From assembly GCA_023935145.1 (NCBI GenBank), contig CM043697.1, forward strand, positions 56,182,001-56,246,000: a DNA stretch of 64,000 nucleotides, written 5' to 3'. The DNA comes from Bretschneidera sinensis. Taxonomy: Eukaryota > Streptophyta > Magnoliopsida > Brassicales > Akaniaceae. Position 1 is the stretch's first letter. Each line of letters begins with the position of its first letter. The notes beneath the pieces are model-generated. The model was not told the origin of the DNA, did no database searches, and was given only the letters and a program-made list of their open reading frames with translations. A program made the translations under genes and the position numbers. Below, piece by piece: positions 12,128 to 24,200 of the stretch.

Positions 12128-12568
12128 AACACCTTCAAGGAGTTCATGAAGATGACCGGCCAATCCATCAGCGAAGTGAGGAGTGTGACAATAGTAAACA
12201 CCCAAGTGATTGCCAATCTAGAGAGTCAAATGGGGCAAATCGCAAGTCACTTGGGTGAAAGAGAAAAGGGAAAGTTCCCCAATCAGCCCTTGACCAACCC
12301 GAAGAGACAATTTGTGATTGAAAATTCATTAACTTCTACGCACGGGGAGGAACAAGTGCAATCGATTGTCACATTAAGATCTGGGGGACAAGTGGACAAT
12401 CGAGTGAAAGAGAGCCCTGCTATGCAGCAAGGGCAAGAAAGTGGCAACAAAGAGAAGAGAAATGCTGAGCCATCTACAGCTACTCCTACTGTGAATGACC
12501 CTCCTAAGTTGTTTATACCTAAAGAACCTTACTCTGAGAGATTACAAGCACCCAAGAAAGGAGGGTAG
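12128..12568 (+). pseudogene. Ty3/gypsy (Athila/Tat type) Gag C-terminal fragment
   Basis: From FKEFMKMTGQSISEV onward the translation follows the C-terminal region of Athila/Tat gag, with LESQMGQIASHLGER and then a polar, low-complexity region. The frame happens to be continuous with the copia fragment upstream. It ends at a TAG (12566-12568) followed by readable homology (FEEILEVFKR), so this is an acquired stop. The N-terminal gag, primer site and 5' LTR of this element are absent. Confidence 0.7.
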
Positions 12569-13513
12569 TTTGAAGAAATTCTTGAGGTGTTCAAGCGAGT
12601 CCAAATCAATATTCCACTTTTGGACGCCATCGAGCAAGTGCCACTATATACCAAGTTCTTAAAGGATTTGATCACTATCAAGAGGAGGATGAATGTCCCA
12701 AAGAAGGCATTTTTGACCGAGTAGGTTAGCTCAATCCTTCAGTGCAAGCTGCTGATCAAGTATAAAGACCCAGGGTGTCCTACCATCTCTTGCATGATAG
12801 GAGTCAGCCAGATTGAGAGGGCTCTATTGGATTTATAAGCCAGTGTGAATCTTCTACCCTATTCAGTCTATTTTCAGTTGGGGTTAGGAGAATTAAAGCC
12901 CACATCGACAACACTTCAATTGGCTGACAGGTCAGTGAAAATACCACGGAGAGTAGTTGAGGACGTTTTGATAAAGGTAGATTAGTTTTATTTCCCCGTG
13001 GATTTTATTGTGCTAGATACAGAGCCGGTCCAGAATATAGGGATTCAGATACCGGTGATTCTCGGGCAACCATTCTTAGCCACGGCTAACGCCCTAATCA
13101 ATTGTAGGACAGGCGTGATGAAGATTTCCTTCGGAAATATGACAGTGGAGTTGAATATTTTTTATATCACTAAGCAGCCACTGGAATTTACTGAAGTGAG
13201 AAATATATGCTTAATAGAGGAGATTATTGAAGATATGGTGAATGAATCAAGCATGGAGGACCCCCTGGAGGTATGCTTTGCTCAGTTTGGAGAGGATCTG
13301 GATTTGGATAAGTTACTTGAGCAAGCAAATGCCATTTTAGAGTCTGCTCCTACGGAGAGTAGTGAGAAGGAAGAGACTGAAGAACTTGAGCCTCCTAAGA
13401 AGAAACTTAAACCTTTATCGGACAATCTTCAGTATAAGTTCCTAGGTCCAGCAGAGTCTTTGCCTGTGATTATAGCTCAGATTTGGTTGAGACTCAAGAG
13501 AAGAAATTATTAG
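12569..13513 (+). pseudogene. Ty3/gypsy protease region
   Basis: The retropepsin motif appears as ALLDL-stop-ASVNLLPYS at about 12820-12870. The Gly of the expected D-L-G-A-S is replaced by a stop codon. Homology continues through TLQLADRSVK, FPVDFIVLDTEP and ILGQPFLATANALI. Further stops interrupt it at about 12723 and 12985. A frameshift near 13470-13485 moves the reading into the RT frame. Confidence 0.75.
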
Positions 13514-14875
13514 ATGTGTTGAGAGAACACAAGGAAGCTATAAGCTGGACCATTGAGGATATTAAGGGAATCAACCCCTCGTTGGTAATGCACAAGATAC
13601 ATTTGGAAGAGAATGCCAAGCCATCGAGAGAGCTACAAAGAAGGCTCAACCCAGCTATGCAAGAGGTTGTGAGGTCAGAAGTGATTATGCTGTTAGATGC
13701 AGGGATCATTTATCTCATCTCTGATAGCAAGTGGGTGAGCCCGATTCATGTCGTGCCCAAGCGAGCTGGATTAATGGTAGTGAAGAATAAGGACAACAAG
13801 TTGGTGCCAACTCATGTTCAGTCAGGATGGAGAGTGTGTATAGACTACCGTAAACTGAACGCTGCCACAAGAAATGATCATTTTCCACTCCCATTTATTG
13901 ATCAGATGGTAGAGCGTTTGGCTGGGCACGAGTATTATTATTTTTTGGATGGTTATTCTGGATATAACCAGGTCCCCGTGGACCCCGAAGATCAGGAGAA
14001 TACAACATTTACCTATCCTTTTGGGACATTCGCTTATTGTCACATGCTCTTTGGGTTATGCAATGCACCTGCTACTTTTCAGTGGTGCATGGTCAGCATA
14101 TTCTCTGACATGGTGGAGCATTCTTTAGAGATTTTCATGGATGACTTCTCCGTCTTTGGTTCATCATTTAAGGAGTGTCTGCACCATCTCATTTTGGTTT
14201 TAGTGCGGTGCAAGGAGAAGAACCTGGTGCTTAATTGGGAGAAGTGTCATTTTATGGTCAAGCAAGGTATTGTACTGAGGCACGTCATATCTCATCGAGG
14301 GATTGAGGTCAACAAAGTGAAGGTGGACCTGATTTCCAACCTTTCACCCCCACGTACAGTGAAGGAGGTTCGATCTTTTCTGGGCCATGCAGGATTCTAC
14401 AGGAAATTTATCCAGAATTTCAGCAAGATTGCCAGGCCCTTGTGCAAGTTATTGATGAAGGATGCCCCATTTGTATTTGATGAAGATTGTAAGAAAGCAT
14501 TTGGGGATCTGAAGAAGATTCTGACGTCCACACCCATTATTCAGCCACCCAACTAGGGTGTGCTTTTTGAAATTATGTGTGACGCATCAGACTATGCTGT
14601 TGGAGTTGTTTTGGGGCAGTGTGTTGACAAACTTCCCCATGTTATCTATTATGCAAGTCGAACTATAAACGACGCACAACTCAATTACTCTACCACTGAA
14701 AAGGAGTTGCTAGCAGTCGTTTTTGCATTAGACAAGTTTAGATCCTACTTGTTAGGATCTAAAGTCATTATCTACTCGGACCATGCAGCATTGAAGTATA
14801 TTTTCTCTAAAAAAGATGCTAAATCTCGTCTTATCCAATGGATCTTGCTACTTTAAGAGTTCGACATAGAGATTC
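13483..14875 (+). pseudogene. Ty3/gypsy reverse transcriptase and RNase H
   Basis: RT blocks include WRVCIDYRKLNAATRNDHF, FPLPFIDQMVERLAGH, YFLDGYSGYNQVP, FGLCNAPATFQWCM and the catalytic FMDD (in IFMDDFSVFG, about 14133-14160). The sequence is closest in style to the Athila/Tat branch. A TAG at 14554-14556 replaces the expected Trp before the RNase H part, which starts [18 protein letters not shown] and includes [24 protein letters not shown] and [14 protein letters not shown] at 14854-14856 interrupts just before VADHLSRL. The enzyme is recognisable but dead. Confidence 0.85.
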
Positions 14876-14879
14876 GGGA

Positions 14880-16306
14880 TAAAAAAGGTTTCGAAAATAT
14901 GGTGGCGGACCATTTGTCTAGATTGATTGTGGATTTCACTGAGGCCGCCACTCCCATTTCTAAGACTTTTCTTGATGAGCAATTGATGCACATTGCTCAT
15001 AATCCTGCGCCATGGTTTGCTGATATAGTAAACTATCTTATCACCGGTCAAATGCCTTTGCATTGGGAGCGACAAGATAAATCAAAATATTTGGCCATGG
15101 TAAAACATTTTTTTCTGGGATGCTCCTTACTTATTCAAGTATTGTCTCGATCAGATCATCAGAAGGTGTATTCCTGAGCATAACCAATCTAATGTCATCG
15201 CCTTCTGTCATGATCATGCTTGTGGAGGCCATTTCAGTGCTAAAAAGACCGCTGCAAAGATTTTGTAGTGCGGATTCTATTGGCCTACCCTGTTTCGAGA
15301 CTCTCACACTTACTGAGTATCTTGTGAGCATTGCCAAAAGCTAGGGAGTATTTCTAGGAGGAATATGATGCCCCTCAACCCCATTCTGATTGTTGAGATT
15401 TTTGATGTGTAGGGCATTGATTTTATGGGACCTTTCCTAAACTCCTTTGGCTATCTGTACATTCTAGTTGCTGTGGACTATCTGTCCAAATGGGTGGAAG
15501 CAGTTGCATGCAAGACCAATGACCATAGAGTTGTGGTCCAGTTTTTGAAGAACAATATCTTTACTCGTTTTGGTGCGCCTCGAGCAATTATAAGTGATGC
15601 AGGTAAGCACTTTTGCAACAGGATTTTTGAGCAGTTGATGAAGAAGTATTTCATCACACACAAAGTTGCCACCCTGTATCACCCACAGACGAGTGGACAA
15701 GTGGAAATTTCCAATCGCAAGATTAAGCACATTTTGGAGAAAACTGTGAACCTTAATAGAAAGGACTGGTCTTTGCGATTGACTGATGCACTGTAGGCAT
15801 ATCGAACAGCATTCAAGACGTCAATTGGCATGTCTCCATACCATATTGTGTACGGAAAAGCCTGTCACCTTCCAGTCGAATTAGAGCATAGAGCCTATTG
15901 GGCTATCAAACAGTTGAACTTTAATCTTTTGAAGACTGGATCCCAAAGGAAGCTCCAACTCAATGAATTAGAGGAGCTACGAAATGATGCATATGAGTGT
16001 GCACGGTCATACAAAACATAAATGAAGAAGACTCATGATCAAAACATTTTGAGACGAGCTTTCGAGCCGGGTCAAAAAGTTCTTCTTTACAACTCATGCC
16101 TGCATCTTTTCCCAGGCAAGCTCAAGTCTCGATGGACCGGCTCTTTTATTATCCGGTCAGTTTTTCCTCATGGGGCTATCGAGATTGAGGATCCAAAGAA
16201 TGGTAACACTTTCAAGGTAAATGGGCAAAGGCTAAAACCATTCTTGGAGTTGAGGAGTCCGGACATTGAGACAATATTATTAACGGATCCTATTTACTCT
16301 TATTGA
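14880..16306 (+). pseudogene. Ty3/gypsy integrase
   Basis: The zinc-binding region is readable across frames (HDHACGGHFSAKKTAAKI, then CQKLG). The catalytic core has D in GIDFMGPF, D in [11 protein letters not shown] and E in the [15 protein letters not shown] block, so the D-D-E residues survive. Stops replace Trp before GIDFMGPF (about 15411) and in [15 protein letters not shown] (15794-15796), and another lies at 16019-16021. The C-terminal part (KVLLYNSCLHLFPGKLKSRWTGSF) is the DNA-binding tail. It would insert element cDNA in the nucleus if functional. Confidence 0.85.
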
Positions 16307-17579
16307 GGGTCATCTACTAAAGAGAGTCTGGCTGAAGACTTTAAACTTAGCGCTCATGGGAGGCACCCCACAGCTTATCTTTTTATTTGTTTATTATTTT
16401 ACATATTTATGCTTAATGTTTGTTTCCAGTATTTTTTGTTTTCTAGTCTTTATTTTTCAGGGACAACGTGTACTGCAGATCAAGTTTGGGGGTATACTAT
16501 GAGCCATACCAGTCCAGATAGTTCTCCATATCCCAGGTCAATTCTTTCCATATTATTCACACATTGGGGTCAATGTGTAATTTAAGTTTGGGGGTATGGG
16601 AGACACATTACACACACTTTGTCCTAATTTGTTGTTGTTTTTTTAATGCATGCTCATGCTATTTTGAAATTTTGGTTGATCTAAACAATTTCTGTGATGT
16701 GATTCATTGGTGAGCTTAAATTTTGGAACACACGATCTGTTGATAAAGTTTTAAAATTTAGTTACTTACTTGAGGCATTTGAGAATTCACATGTTTGATC
16801 TCGAATCTAACACGAGCACATTAGTATGCATTATGTGAGGTATGACATGTGATTTTAATGTGTACGTTTCTGTCTCAACTGAAACTGGATGACTTGTTGG
16901 ATTAACACTTTGGCATATAAAAAAAAATGATGAATGAAAATGATGATCATAAATAAACTTTCCACTGAGTAACTGGACCTCTTGCCTCAGTAAGCAGTGA
17001 GTGTTCACGTCAAAAGGTTGGAATTTTGTTTAATAGTATTAAGGCCAGTTTAATTTTGTAGCTTTTTTGACTCGAATTAGTAAGTTCTAAGGGGTATCTG
17101 TACACCTAATGCCCTAAAACCATCTGGTTTGGGAGTCATTGACTCAACACTCGCTACATAGGTCAATTAGAAAGCTTAAGGAAACTAAACATAACAGAGC
17201 CTTACAAAAAGAGAAGAAAATAAAAACCATACCATTTTCATTCATTCTGATGGGAAATGCGGTGAATCTTGAGACTTAGAGACCTTACACATTGGACTCA
17301 TTCGAAAGCTTTATTTTTATTTGCTAATTCACTTCACACTGAGTCAGACTTATGATGCGTTAGCCTGCCTTTGTAAGTAATTAGATTTTAACATTTCTAT
17401 TCATTGCGAAGATGGGTTTATCTTTTTAAGCTTGCTCATGAATCATTATCATGATGGTGTGTGCTCCTAAAATCTTTGGATACCATGAGTTATGAACTTA
17501 TCTTTATATTTTTTGTTTTTCATTTAGTTTTTAGTTTCGTATTGCTATGAGACTAGCAATATGTAAGTTTGGGGGTATT
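16307..17579 (+). other. 3' untranslated region of the gypsy half, with three polypurine-tract-like copies
   Basis: AAGTTTGGGGGTA occurs at 16482-16494, 16584-16596 and 17565-17577. Only the last one abuts an LTR and is the plausible primer for plus-strand synthesis. The repeats are typical of Athila/Tat elements. No env-like frame is recognisable between them. Confidence 0.7.
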
Positions 17580-18909
17580 TGATGAGTGCTAAATATTACA
17601 TGTTTTAGCCCCTTAGTTTACATTTGTTGAGTTCTTAATTATGTTATTTCGTGTTATTTTATCTATTTTCTGTGTTTTTATAGGTTTTGGAATAAAATGA
17701 AGCAATGTGGAAACTTTAGGGCTTAAAGAGCAAAACTGAGGATGCCTAGTGCGATCGAGCGCACAGGACGTGCGATCGATCGCACTTGCGATCGTGCGCA
17801 CACGGTACGAGATCAATCGCACCTGCGCTCGAGCGCACCAGACTTGCGATCGATCGCAAGTGACTCGCACATCCCACATTGGAAAGGAAACATTTGATAC
17901 TACATATATATTACAGCGCACTGTGATGCGCTCGAGTGCAACAGGGCTGTGATCGATCGCAGTTGACTCGCACATCCCACATCGGATAGGAAGCACTTAC
18001 AGCGCGCCTGACGGATTGCATCGCACCATGCTGCGATCGATCGCAAAGAGGCAGTATCCCACATCGAATTTACAGCTCATTGTACTCCGAGAATTCCCTT
18101 ATATAAACACTATCTCACCTCATTATTCAGTGTGTAGTCTGGTGGATTTCTACTAGCATTCTAGTAGATCTCATAAGGGCTTTTGCCACCACCGGGGGAA
18201 GTGCTGCCCAACAGCGTGTGGAATTTCTCCCAATGTACAGTTAGTTTTAATTCTTTTCAAGTTTTTAATGCTTAGCACTTTTTATTGTGAAATTTAGTTT
18301 CATGATTATGGGTGGCTAAAATCTTCAGCTAAAGTTGAAGATGAAGCCTCGCCATTGTTTAGCATTATATTTTCAGATATGTTTATACAATTCTGATATG
18401 TTTAGTTTAAATGTCCTATTTCAATTGTTTGAGTAAATTCTTATGATTGATAATTTTTAATTGTTCTGTTGGATATTCTGCGTGATTCATCCGATGGATA
18501 CATCAAATCATTTTCGATTAAATTGGATTTCCTTTGTGATTTGTTAAAAGCGGATACATTGAATGCTTTTGGTTTAATTGGGATATTCGTTGTTTTTTGT
18601 TTAAATTGGATTCATTGAATGTTTTGATAGATTATTTTTATATAGAACATGAAGATATATGCTTTACTTTGGTTGGGTGGATTCGGAAACCTTAGTGTTT
18701 TCATCATTAGTTATTAAATCAATTTAGTTAGTTTAGTTTATATTTGTTTTGCAAAAATATAATTCATAATTTGGAACTAGGTTAAAATAAGGTTAGTTTA
18801 GATAAAAAGCTATTTTCACAACACACTCCCTGTGGATTCGACCTCGCACTTGCACAACACTATATTGCAAACGATTCGTGCGTTTGCGAGTAATTTAAAA
18901 CTCACAACA
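17580..18909 (+). repeat. Ty3/gypsy 3' LTR (about 1.33 kb)
   Basis: It starts TGATGAGTGC just after a polypurine tract and ends CTCACAACA. A TATATAAAC box lies near 18101. The 3' end contains the conserved-looking block CCCTGTGGATTCGACCTCGC, common to Athila/Tat LTRs. The 17750-18050 section is a cluster of GCGATCGATCGCA-type palindromes plus two copies of GACTCGCACATCCCACAT. No matching 5' LTR is in the window. Confidence 0.75.
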
Positions 18910-20030
18910 ATTAGGAATGCAAACGAATTTGCAATAAGCTTTAAATCTTATTGACTCCAAGCCCAACCTCTTTTTCAGCCTTAACTCATCTTCTCCACCA
19001 AACACTCTCCACATAACAAACACTTAACCTTATTCCAACCAAAACTTCCCCACCACTTATACCACAAACTGCCCCAAACATACCACTAAGGGATTACAAG
19101 AGAAAGAATTTACATCGTCTTATTGCACGGTTAATGGTATGCATGATGAAGATGGTGATTTTTTGGGATTTAAGGAGACGATTGCTTAAGTTTAGGGTTT
19201 TTAACATAAGGCGGATGATTAGAAAATATGTGATGGCACCAACGATCAAGTCTCATTGTAACTTATAATTTAGTGGGAATGCTTTTAAGTCGTTTTCTTT
19301 TCTTTTTATGAGTTTCTTTTCTTTGTCATAAACTTTTTATATCAACAAAATAATCTCCTGCATCCACAATTCTTTTGTTCACTTTGAGAAAACTATTGTT
19401 GAATGAGCAAATCCTCAAAATCACATGATTTCACTCCATTTGATAATTGGACTTTCATTTAATTATAAAGATGTATTTACATGGTTTTGTAAAATGCGCC
19501 AATTTTCCCCTTTAAGTAAGAGGAATTTCATATGGTTCACTTATCAATGATGAATGGTCCAAGCTATCTTGTGTAAGAAGAAAAAATAAGAAGACAAATT
19601 TCAATCCAAGAGAAAGTTCGGAGTCATAAGTGCAGTAGTGAAAAGCCCAAATGAGAAAAAGATCAAACCCTCTCAAGTTCTCAATCGAGAAGCAAAGCTC
19701 AAATCTATTTGAGTTAATTGAGGAAGTCCTGACCTAAGAAGAGAAACTCGAATCAAGGCAAAGTAAGGAATGAAGATCCAAATCTAGGATGGATGCTTCA
19801 TGGGCCCCAATGGAAGCAAATGAACCATGATCCTTCTGCACATAAAGAAAAAAAAAGGAAAAAAATATATAAAAAATCATTAATCTTATCCCATATTAAA
19901 GAATCCAAACTTTTTGTTCATTGATTGTAAAAGGGTGTGTACGGATAATGTGAAAAATTCTTGAACCCAACAAATGTGTTTTTTGATTTGGAAATGCTAA
20001 ATAATTTGACTTTTATTGAGAAAAGATCAT
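18910..20030. other. Intergenic, no gene seen
   Basis: AT-rich sequence without recognisable coding, LTR or terminal inverted repeat. It may be old transposon sequence. Confidence 0.4.
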
Positions 20031-21242
20031 TGTTTCTGTAGACTAAGATCTAAACCCAAGAGTGGGTGAATTGAGTTTTTAAAACTTTTTGCGAAATAAA
20101 AAAGTTTTAAAAGTTTTTCAAGCACAAACAAGAGAGCAAGTACAATAGCGCTGAAAGTAAAGAGATAAGGAAGAGAATGTGCAACTCTATTTATAGTGGT
20201 TTGGTAATATTGGAGTTCTCCAACCCTACGTCCACTCTCTTCAAGAAGCTTCTTTAAAGCAATCCACTAAATAAGCAACTTTTGGATGTTGCCCAAACCA
20301 TTACACAATCTCTTGCGTTGAAATCCTTTACAAGAAGTGTTTAACCCCTAAACACTCTAAAAGTTATACCAACTCTTCCTATTTACAATAATTGAAAATT
20401 GAATGAACAAGAACAAGAGAGACTTGTATTTAATGCTCGTACAAAGAATAATTTATCTCTCTTAGAAGTACAAAGTTTTTAAGAATGGATCACAAGAGTT
20501 TTTAAAAGCTTTGAATGATATCAAATAAGAAAATGAAGATTAAATGCTCAAGAGTTCTTTTAATCTCTCATTTATGATGGGTTTTTATAGATAAAAAACC
20601 TACTAGCCATTATTCACTTAAAAATCTCGTTTGGGAGTGGTTTAGTGCATTAAATGCACTGAACAAACCTTTAGATGTGAAATATTACAGTTATTTTTTA
20701 ATGTTCAGTCGACTAGATGGTTTGTTCAGTCGACTGAATGGATATTTGAAATTCAAAATAGTGTCAGGTATTTTATGCAGTCGACTAAATCAGAAAGCAA
20801 AAGTTTTTTTACCTTAATTCAGTCGACTAAATGAAATCATTCAGTAAACTAAATAAACTTATTCAGTCGACTGGATGCCATTCAGTCGACTGAATGAAAC
20901 TATTCAATCGACTGGATGACCTGTGACAGTTAAAAAAAAATTTAGTTTAGTTTTAAAGAATCAGGTTAGTCAAAATGATTTTGTTAGAACATTTTGTAAG
21001 TAGTATGAGCCACTTTCAAAGCTAGGTAATTGTAAGTATAGATTTACAACTTTAATTTGATTACCTTCGAACCTATTCTATGTCTTCCGATTTCTTTTGG
21101 TATATCTCTAGCATATGTTCTTATGAATTTTGCGACTTGCCTTTGATCTGAATGCTATTGAGACTTAAACACTTACACAATAAAATTTTAGCACAATTTA
21201 AGTAGTGTTTTGTCATAATTAAAATCAAATAATGGTCAACAA
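20031..21242 (-). repeat. Minus-strand LTR (3' LTR of a decayed retroelement)
   Basis: On the minus strand a polypurine run AAAAAAAGGGAGAT (complement at about 21243-21256) is followed by TGTTGACC, the LTR start. The other end is TGTAGACTAAG or TGTTTCTG on the plus strand near 20031-20038. At 20704-20918 there is an array of at least eight CAGTCGACTG-type palindromes. The 5' partner LTR was not identified. Confidence 0.55.
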
Positions 21243-24200
21243 TCTCCCTTTTTTTGATAATGACAAAACTATCAAGAGAAAAACATATTTTAAAATCTAA
21301 GTGTTAGAATTTTGCAAAAAAAAATGAACAAAGTTTCCTCTATTTTTAGGATAAAATTCTCTTGCAAGTTTCAAAGACCTCCAAGCAAGTAATATATCTA
21401 TTAATCTATCAAACAATGAGCAAAACACCCTATGCATATAAATAGATATGATAGAATTTTCTCTTTTCTCCCCCTTTTTTTTAACAACATAAAAAGAGTA
21501 TAAAATACAAAAAATAAGCAAATCTATCACCATAGATCGAAAGATTTGGAGAATATAAACATGCATACAAAAATCTAGCTCAAAACGGAGATGTTCAGAT
21601 CTCCCAAGCAGAACCAGAAATAAGATAGATAAGCGACCTAATAAAAGCATCCATCCATAAAAGTAAGGCTCCCATGAGCCAAACAAAATAACCATCATCA
21701 AAGTAAATGCTTGAAAGATCTATTACAACCCAAAAGTGCATAATAAAGTAAAAATGATTGAAATGTAACTTGCAAAGTTTTTGGAGTTCTAAAAATAAAT
21801 AAAGATGACAATAGAAAAAATATCAGTGAGCCCAATCCAGAGATGGAGGAGGGAAGCCGGGTGCATGAAGGTGATCCTGAATCTCTCTCAACTGATCACG
21901 AATAATCATATTTTGATCTTTAAGCTCATCTATAGCATTCTGAGAGTCACTTCAGAAGGTTGTGACATCATCGAACATGTTGCACAAACCAGTCCTCAAG
22001 TCTAGTATCAGTAGCCTGTTGCATGTTGGTCATAGTGACCTGAAGGCCTGTCAAAGCCTCAAGGATTGCATCATGACAGCCTTCTAAAGCTCTTGAATTA
22101 GTTGTCCTTTATTAAATCCTCCTAAGAACCTCGGGTGCTAGTGTTGCTTCACTAGAGGATTTATTTCCTATCCTTATATTCTTCCCGGGCGTAGGGATGA
22201 CTGTATTATCCTTGATAAAAAAAAAAAACCCCATCTTTTTGAGTTATGAGTCATTGATAGCATCAGTAGGCTCCAATTCCTTAGACTCAACCTTAAGAAG
22301 AGGTACCCCATAGTACTTAAGGATCAAAGTTATGATCATGCCATAAGGTAGATGACCAATGTTACTATCATTCCTAGAGATCATGTTACTGATGATTAAG
22401 GGGTCCCGGTTATATGACAATAGATGAGAGCAATGTCTATTTTGGAGGGGCTAACCCTACTACTTACACAAGAATTTAAGGTTCAGTTTATGTAATACCC
22501 ATATTTATAAAATAAGAGTAAAAAAGTACTTTAATAAATAAGACATAGAGTTCAAATACTACATGTATTTTAAATGCAAAAGTCAAATTGTTAAGTAAAA
22601 AAAATTTGTCTAGAACGTCCAGGGAACAACAGAAGAGAAAAGAAAGAAAGAAAGAAAAAAGGGTTTTTTTAAATAAAAAAAAAGTCAAACTAGGTGGGCA
22701 GCAGGTGTTACACCTGCTGCCAATTTAAGAGCAAATTGCCTTACACGTCTCCAAAACGTGGAGACCTTTGAAGGGGAGGCTGTTGAAGTTTTCAACCCAA
22801 GCTTTCATATATATATATATATATCAGATGTAAACGTAAAAATTTTACTCAAGAGATTTCGTTTAGTTTCCTTTGAATTATCTGTTTTCTTTAAACACTT
22901 AGGGACCCAAAGAAAAGTTGAAAAAGCAAAATTTTGAAGTGGTTTATTGCGGAATTTTATAGAGAGTCACGAATAGCTATCAAAAAAGCAAAAAGTAATA
23001 ATGTAGTGCCTATTTTTAAATCTTTAGCATTTATGAAATTTTTCGAATTCAAAGTGGGAATTCTCAAAGGGTGTGGTTTATGAAGAAATAATTAGAAATT
23101 GAATACAAATATTATGTTAAGTGTTGGTGATCAGCAATCAGATGAAGTTTCGGAGAAAAACGAGAAAGGCAAATAGGTGATCCACGAGTAACTTTAAGTG
23201 CTACGTGGTGAGTTGGATTTAATAAAAATCAAATATCTAGTAATAATATTAAAATAAATTATTAGCTTGTGCTTGGTAGTAGATCAAAAATTAAATTGAT
23301 ATGTATGATATGAATATTGGACACGTAGAAAATTATTATGTGAAAAAAAATATTTTTAGAATAATGAGTTGATTTAATAATGATGGTGATAAAGAGATTT
23401 TGACTAGTTGGTTAATAAATTAATGTGATATATAAGGAGAAGAAAATTGTGAAATTTATTAAGCAGAAAGTTGAGAAAAGACCGGATAGTTAATTTAAAC
23501 ATTTTGAATTCACGTGGTGTTTATATTACTGTTCATATGCATATTTCATATCGTTGTTCATGTGCATATGCATTAAATAAGATAACCGAAAGAACTAGGA
23601 ATGGGCTAGTCTAATGGAATAACCATGACAGTCGATATATGCTGGAAATAAGAGGGACACTGTGACAGCCGGTATATGTTGGAAATAAATTTCGTGACAG
23701 CCAGAATAAGCTATAAAAAACCGGGAAAGGGTCGGTCTAAGATAATAACAACTTGTCGACAGGTGGGAAGATGTTCCCATAATAATTCATGCATTGCATC
23801 TGTTTTAATTATTTCTTGCATTATTGAAATACTGATGTGTGGAGTATTATTGTAAATTTATTTATAGATAAATGAGTCTCATAGAGAGAGACAGTTACAG
23901 TGAGAAAAAGACGTAGAAGTATGATGTGATAGTAGTTATTTAAATGTTAGATTATATGTTATTATCTAGTTGAATAAGAGATAAATGTTTAAATATAAAT
24001 GGGTTGATTAAGCAGATAGAATACTTTTAGTAAATTAAATTCACTAAGCTTGTGAAGCTCATCCCTCATTGTACAATGATTTCAGGTAGCAGATAAGGTA
24101 AATAGTCTGGTGGGTTGAGAATCAGACGAAATCATTTTCTGTAAGCCACGTACGTATCACATCCTCAGACAAACAAGAAAATGACTTATAAAATATTCAT

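Noticed and set aside
17613..17996. 127-codon minus-strand and 67-codon plus-strand frames in the gypsy LTR
   Set aside because: They result from the stop-poor GCGATCGATCGC palindrome cluster.
21297..21701. 134-codon minus-strand frame
   Set aside because: AT-rich retroelement interior next to a polypurine tract; hydrophobic by composition, with no recognised domain.
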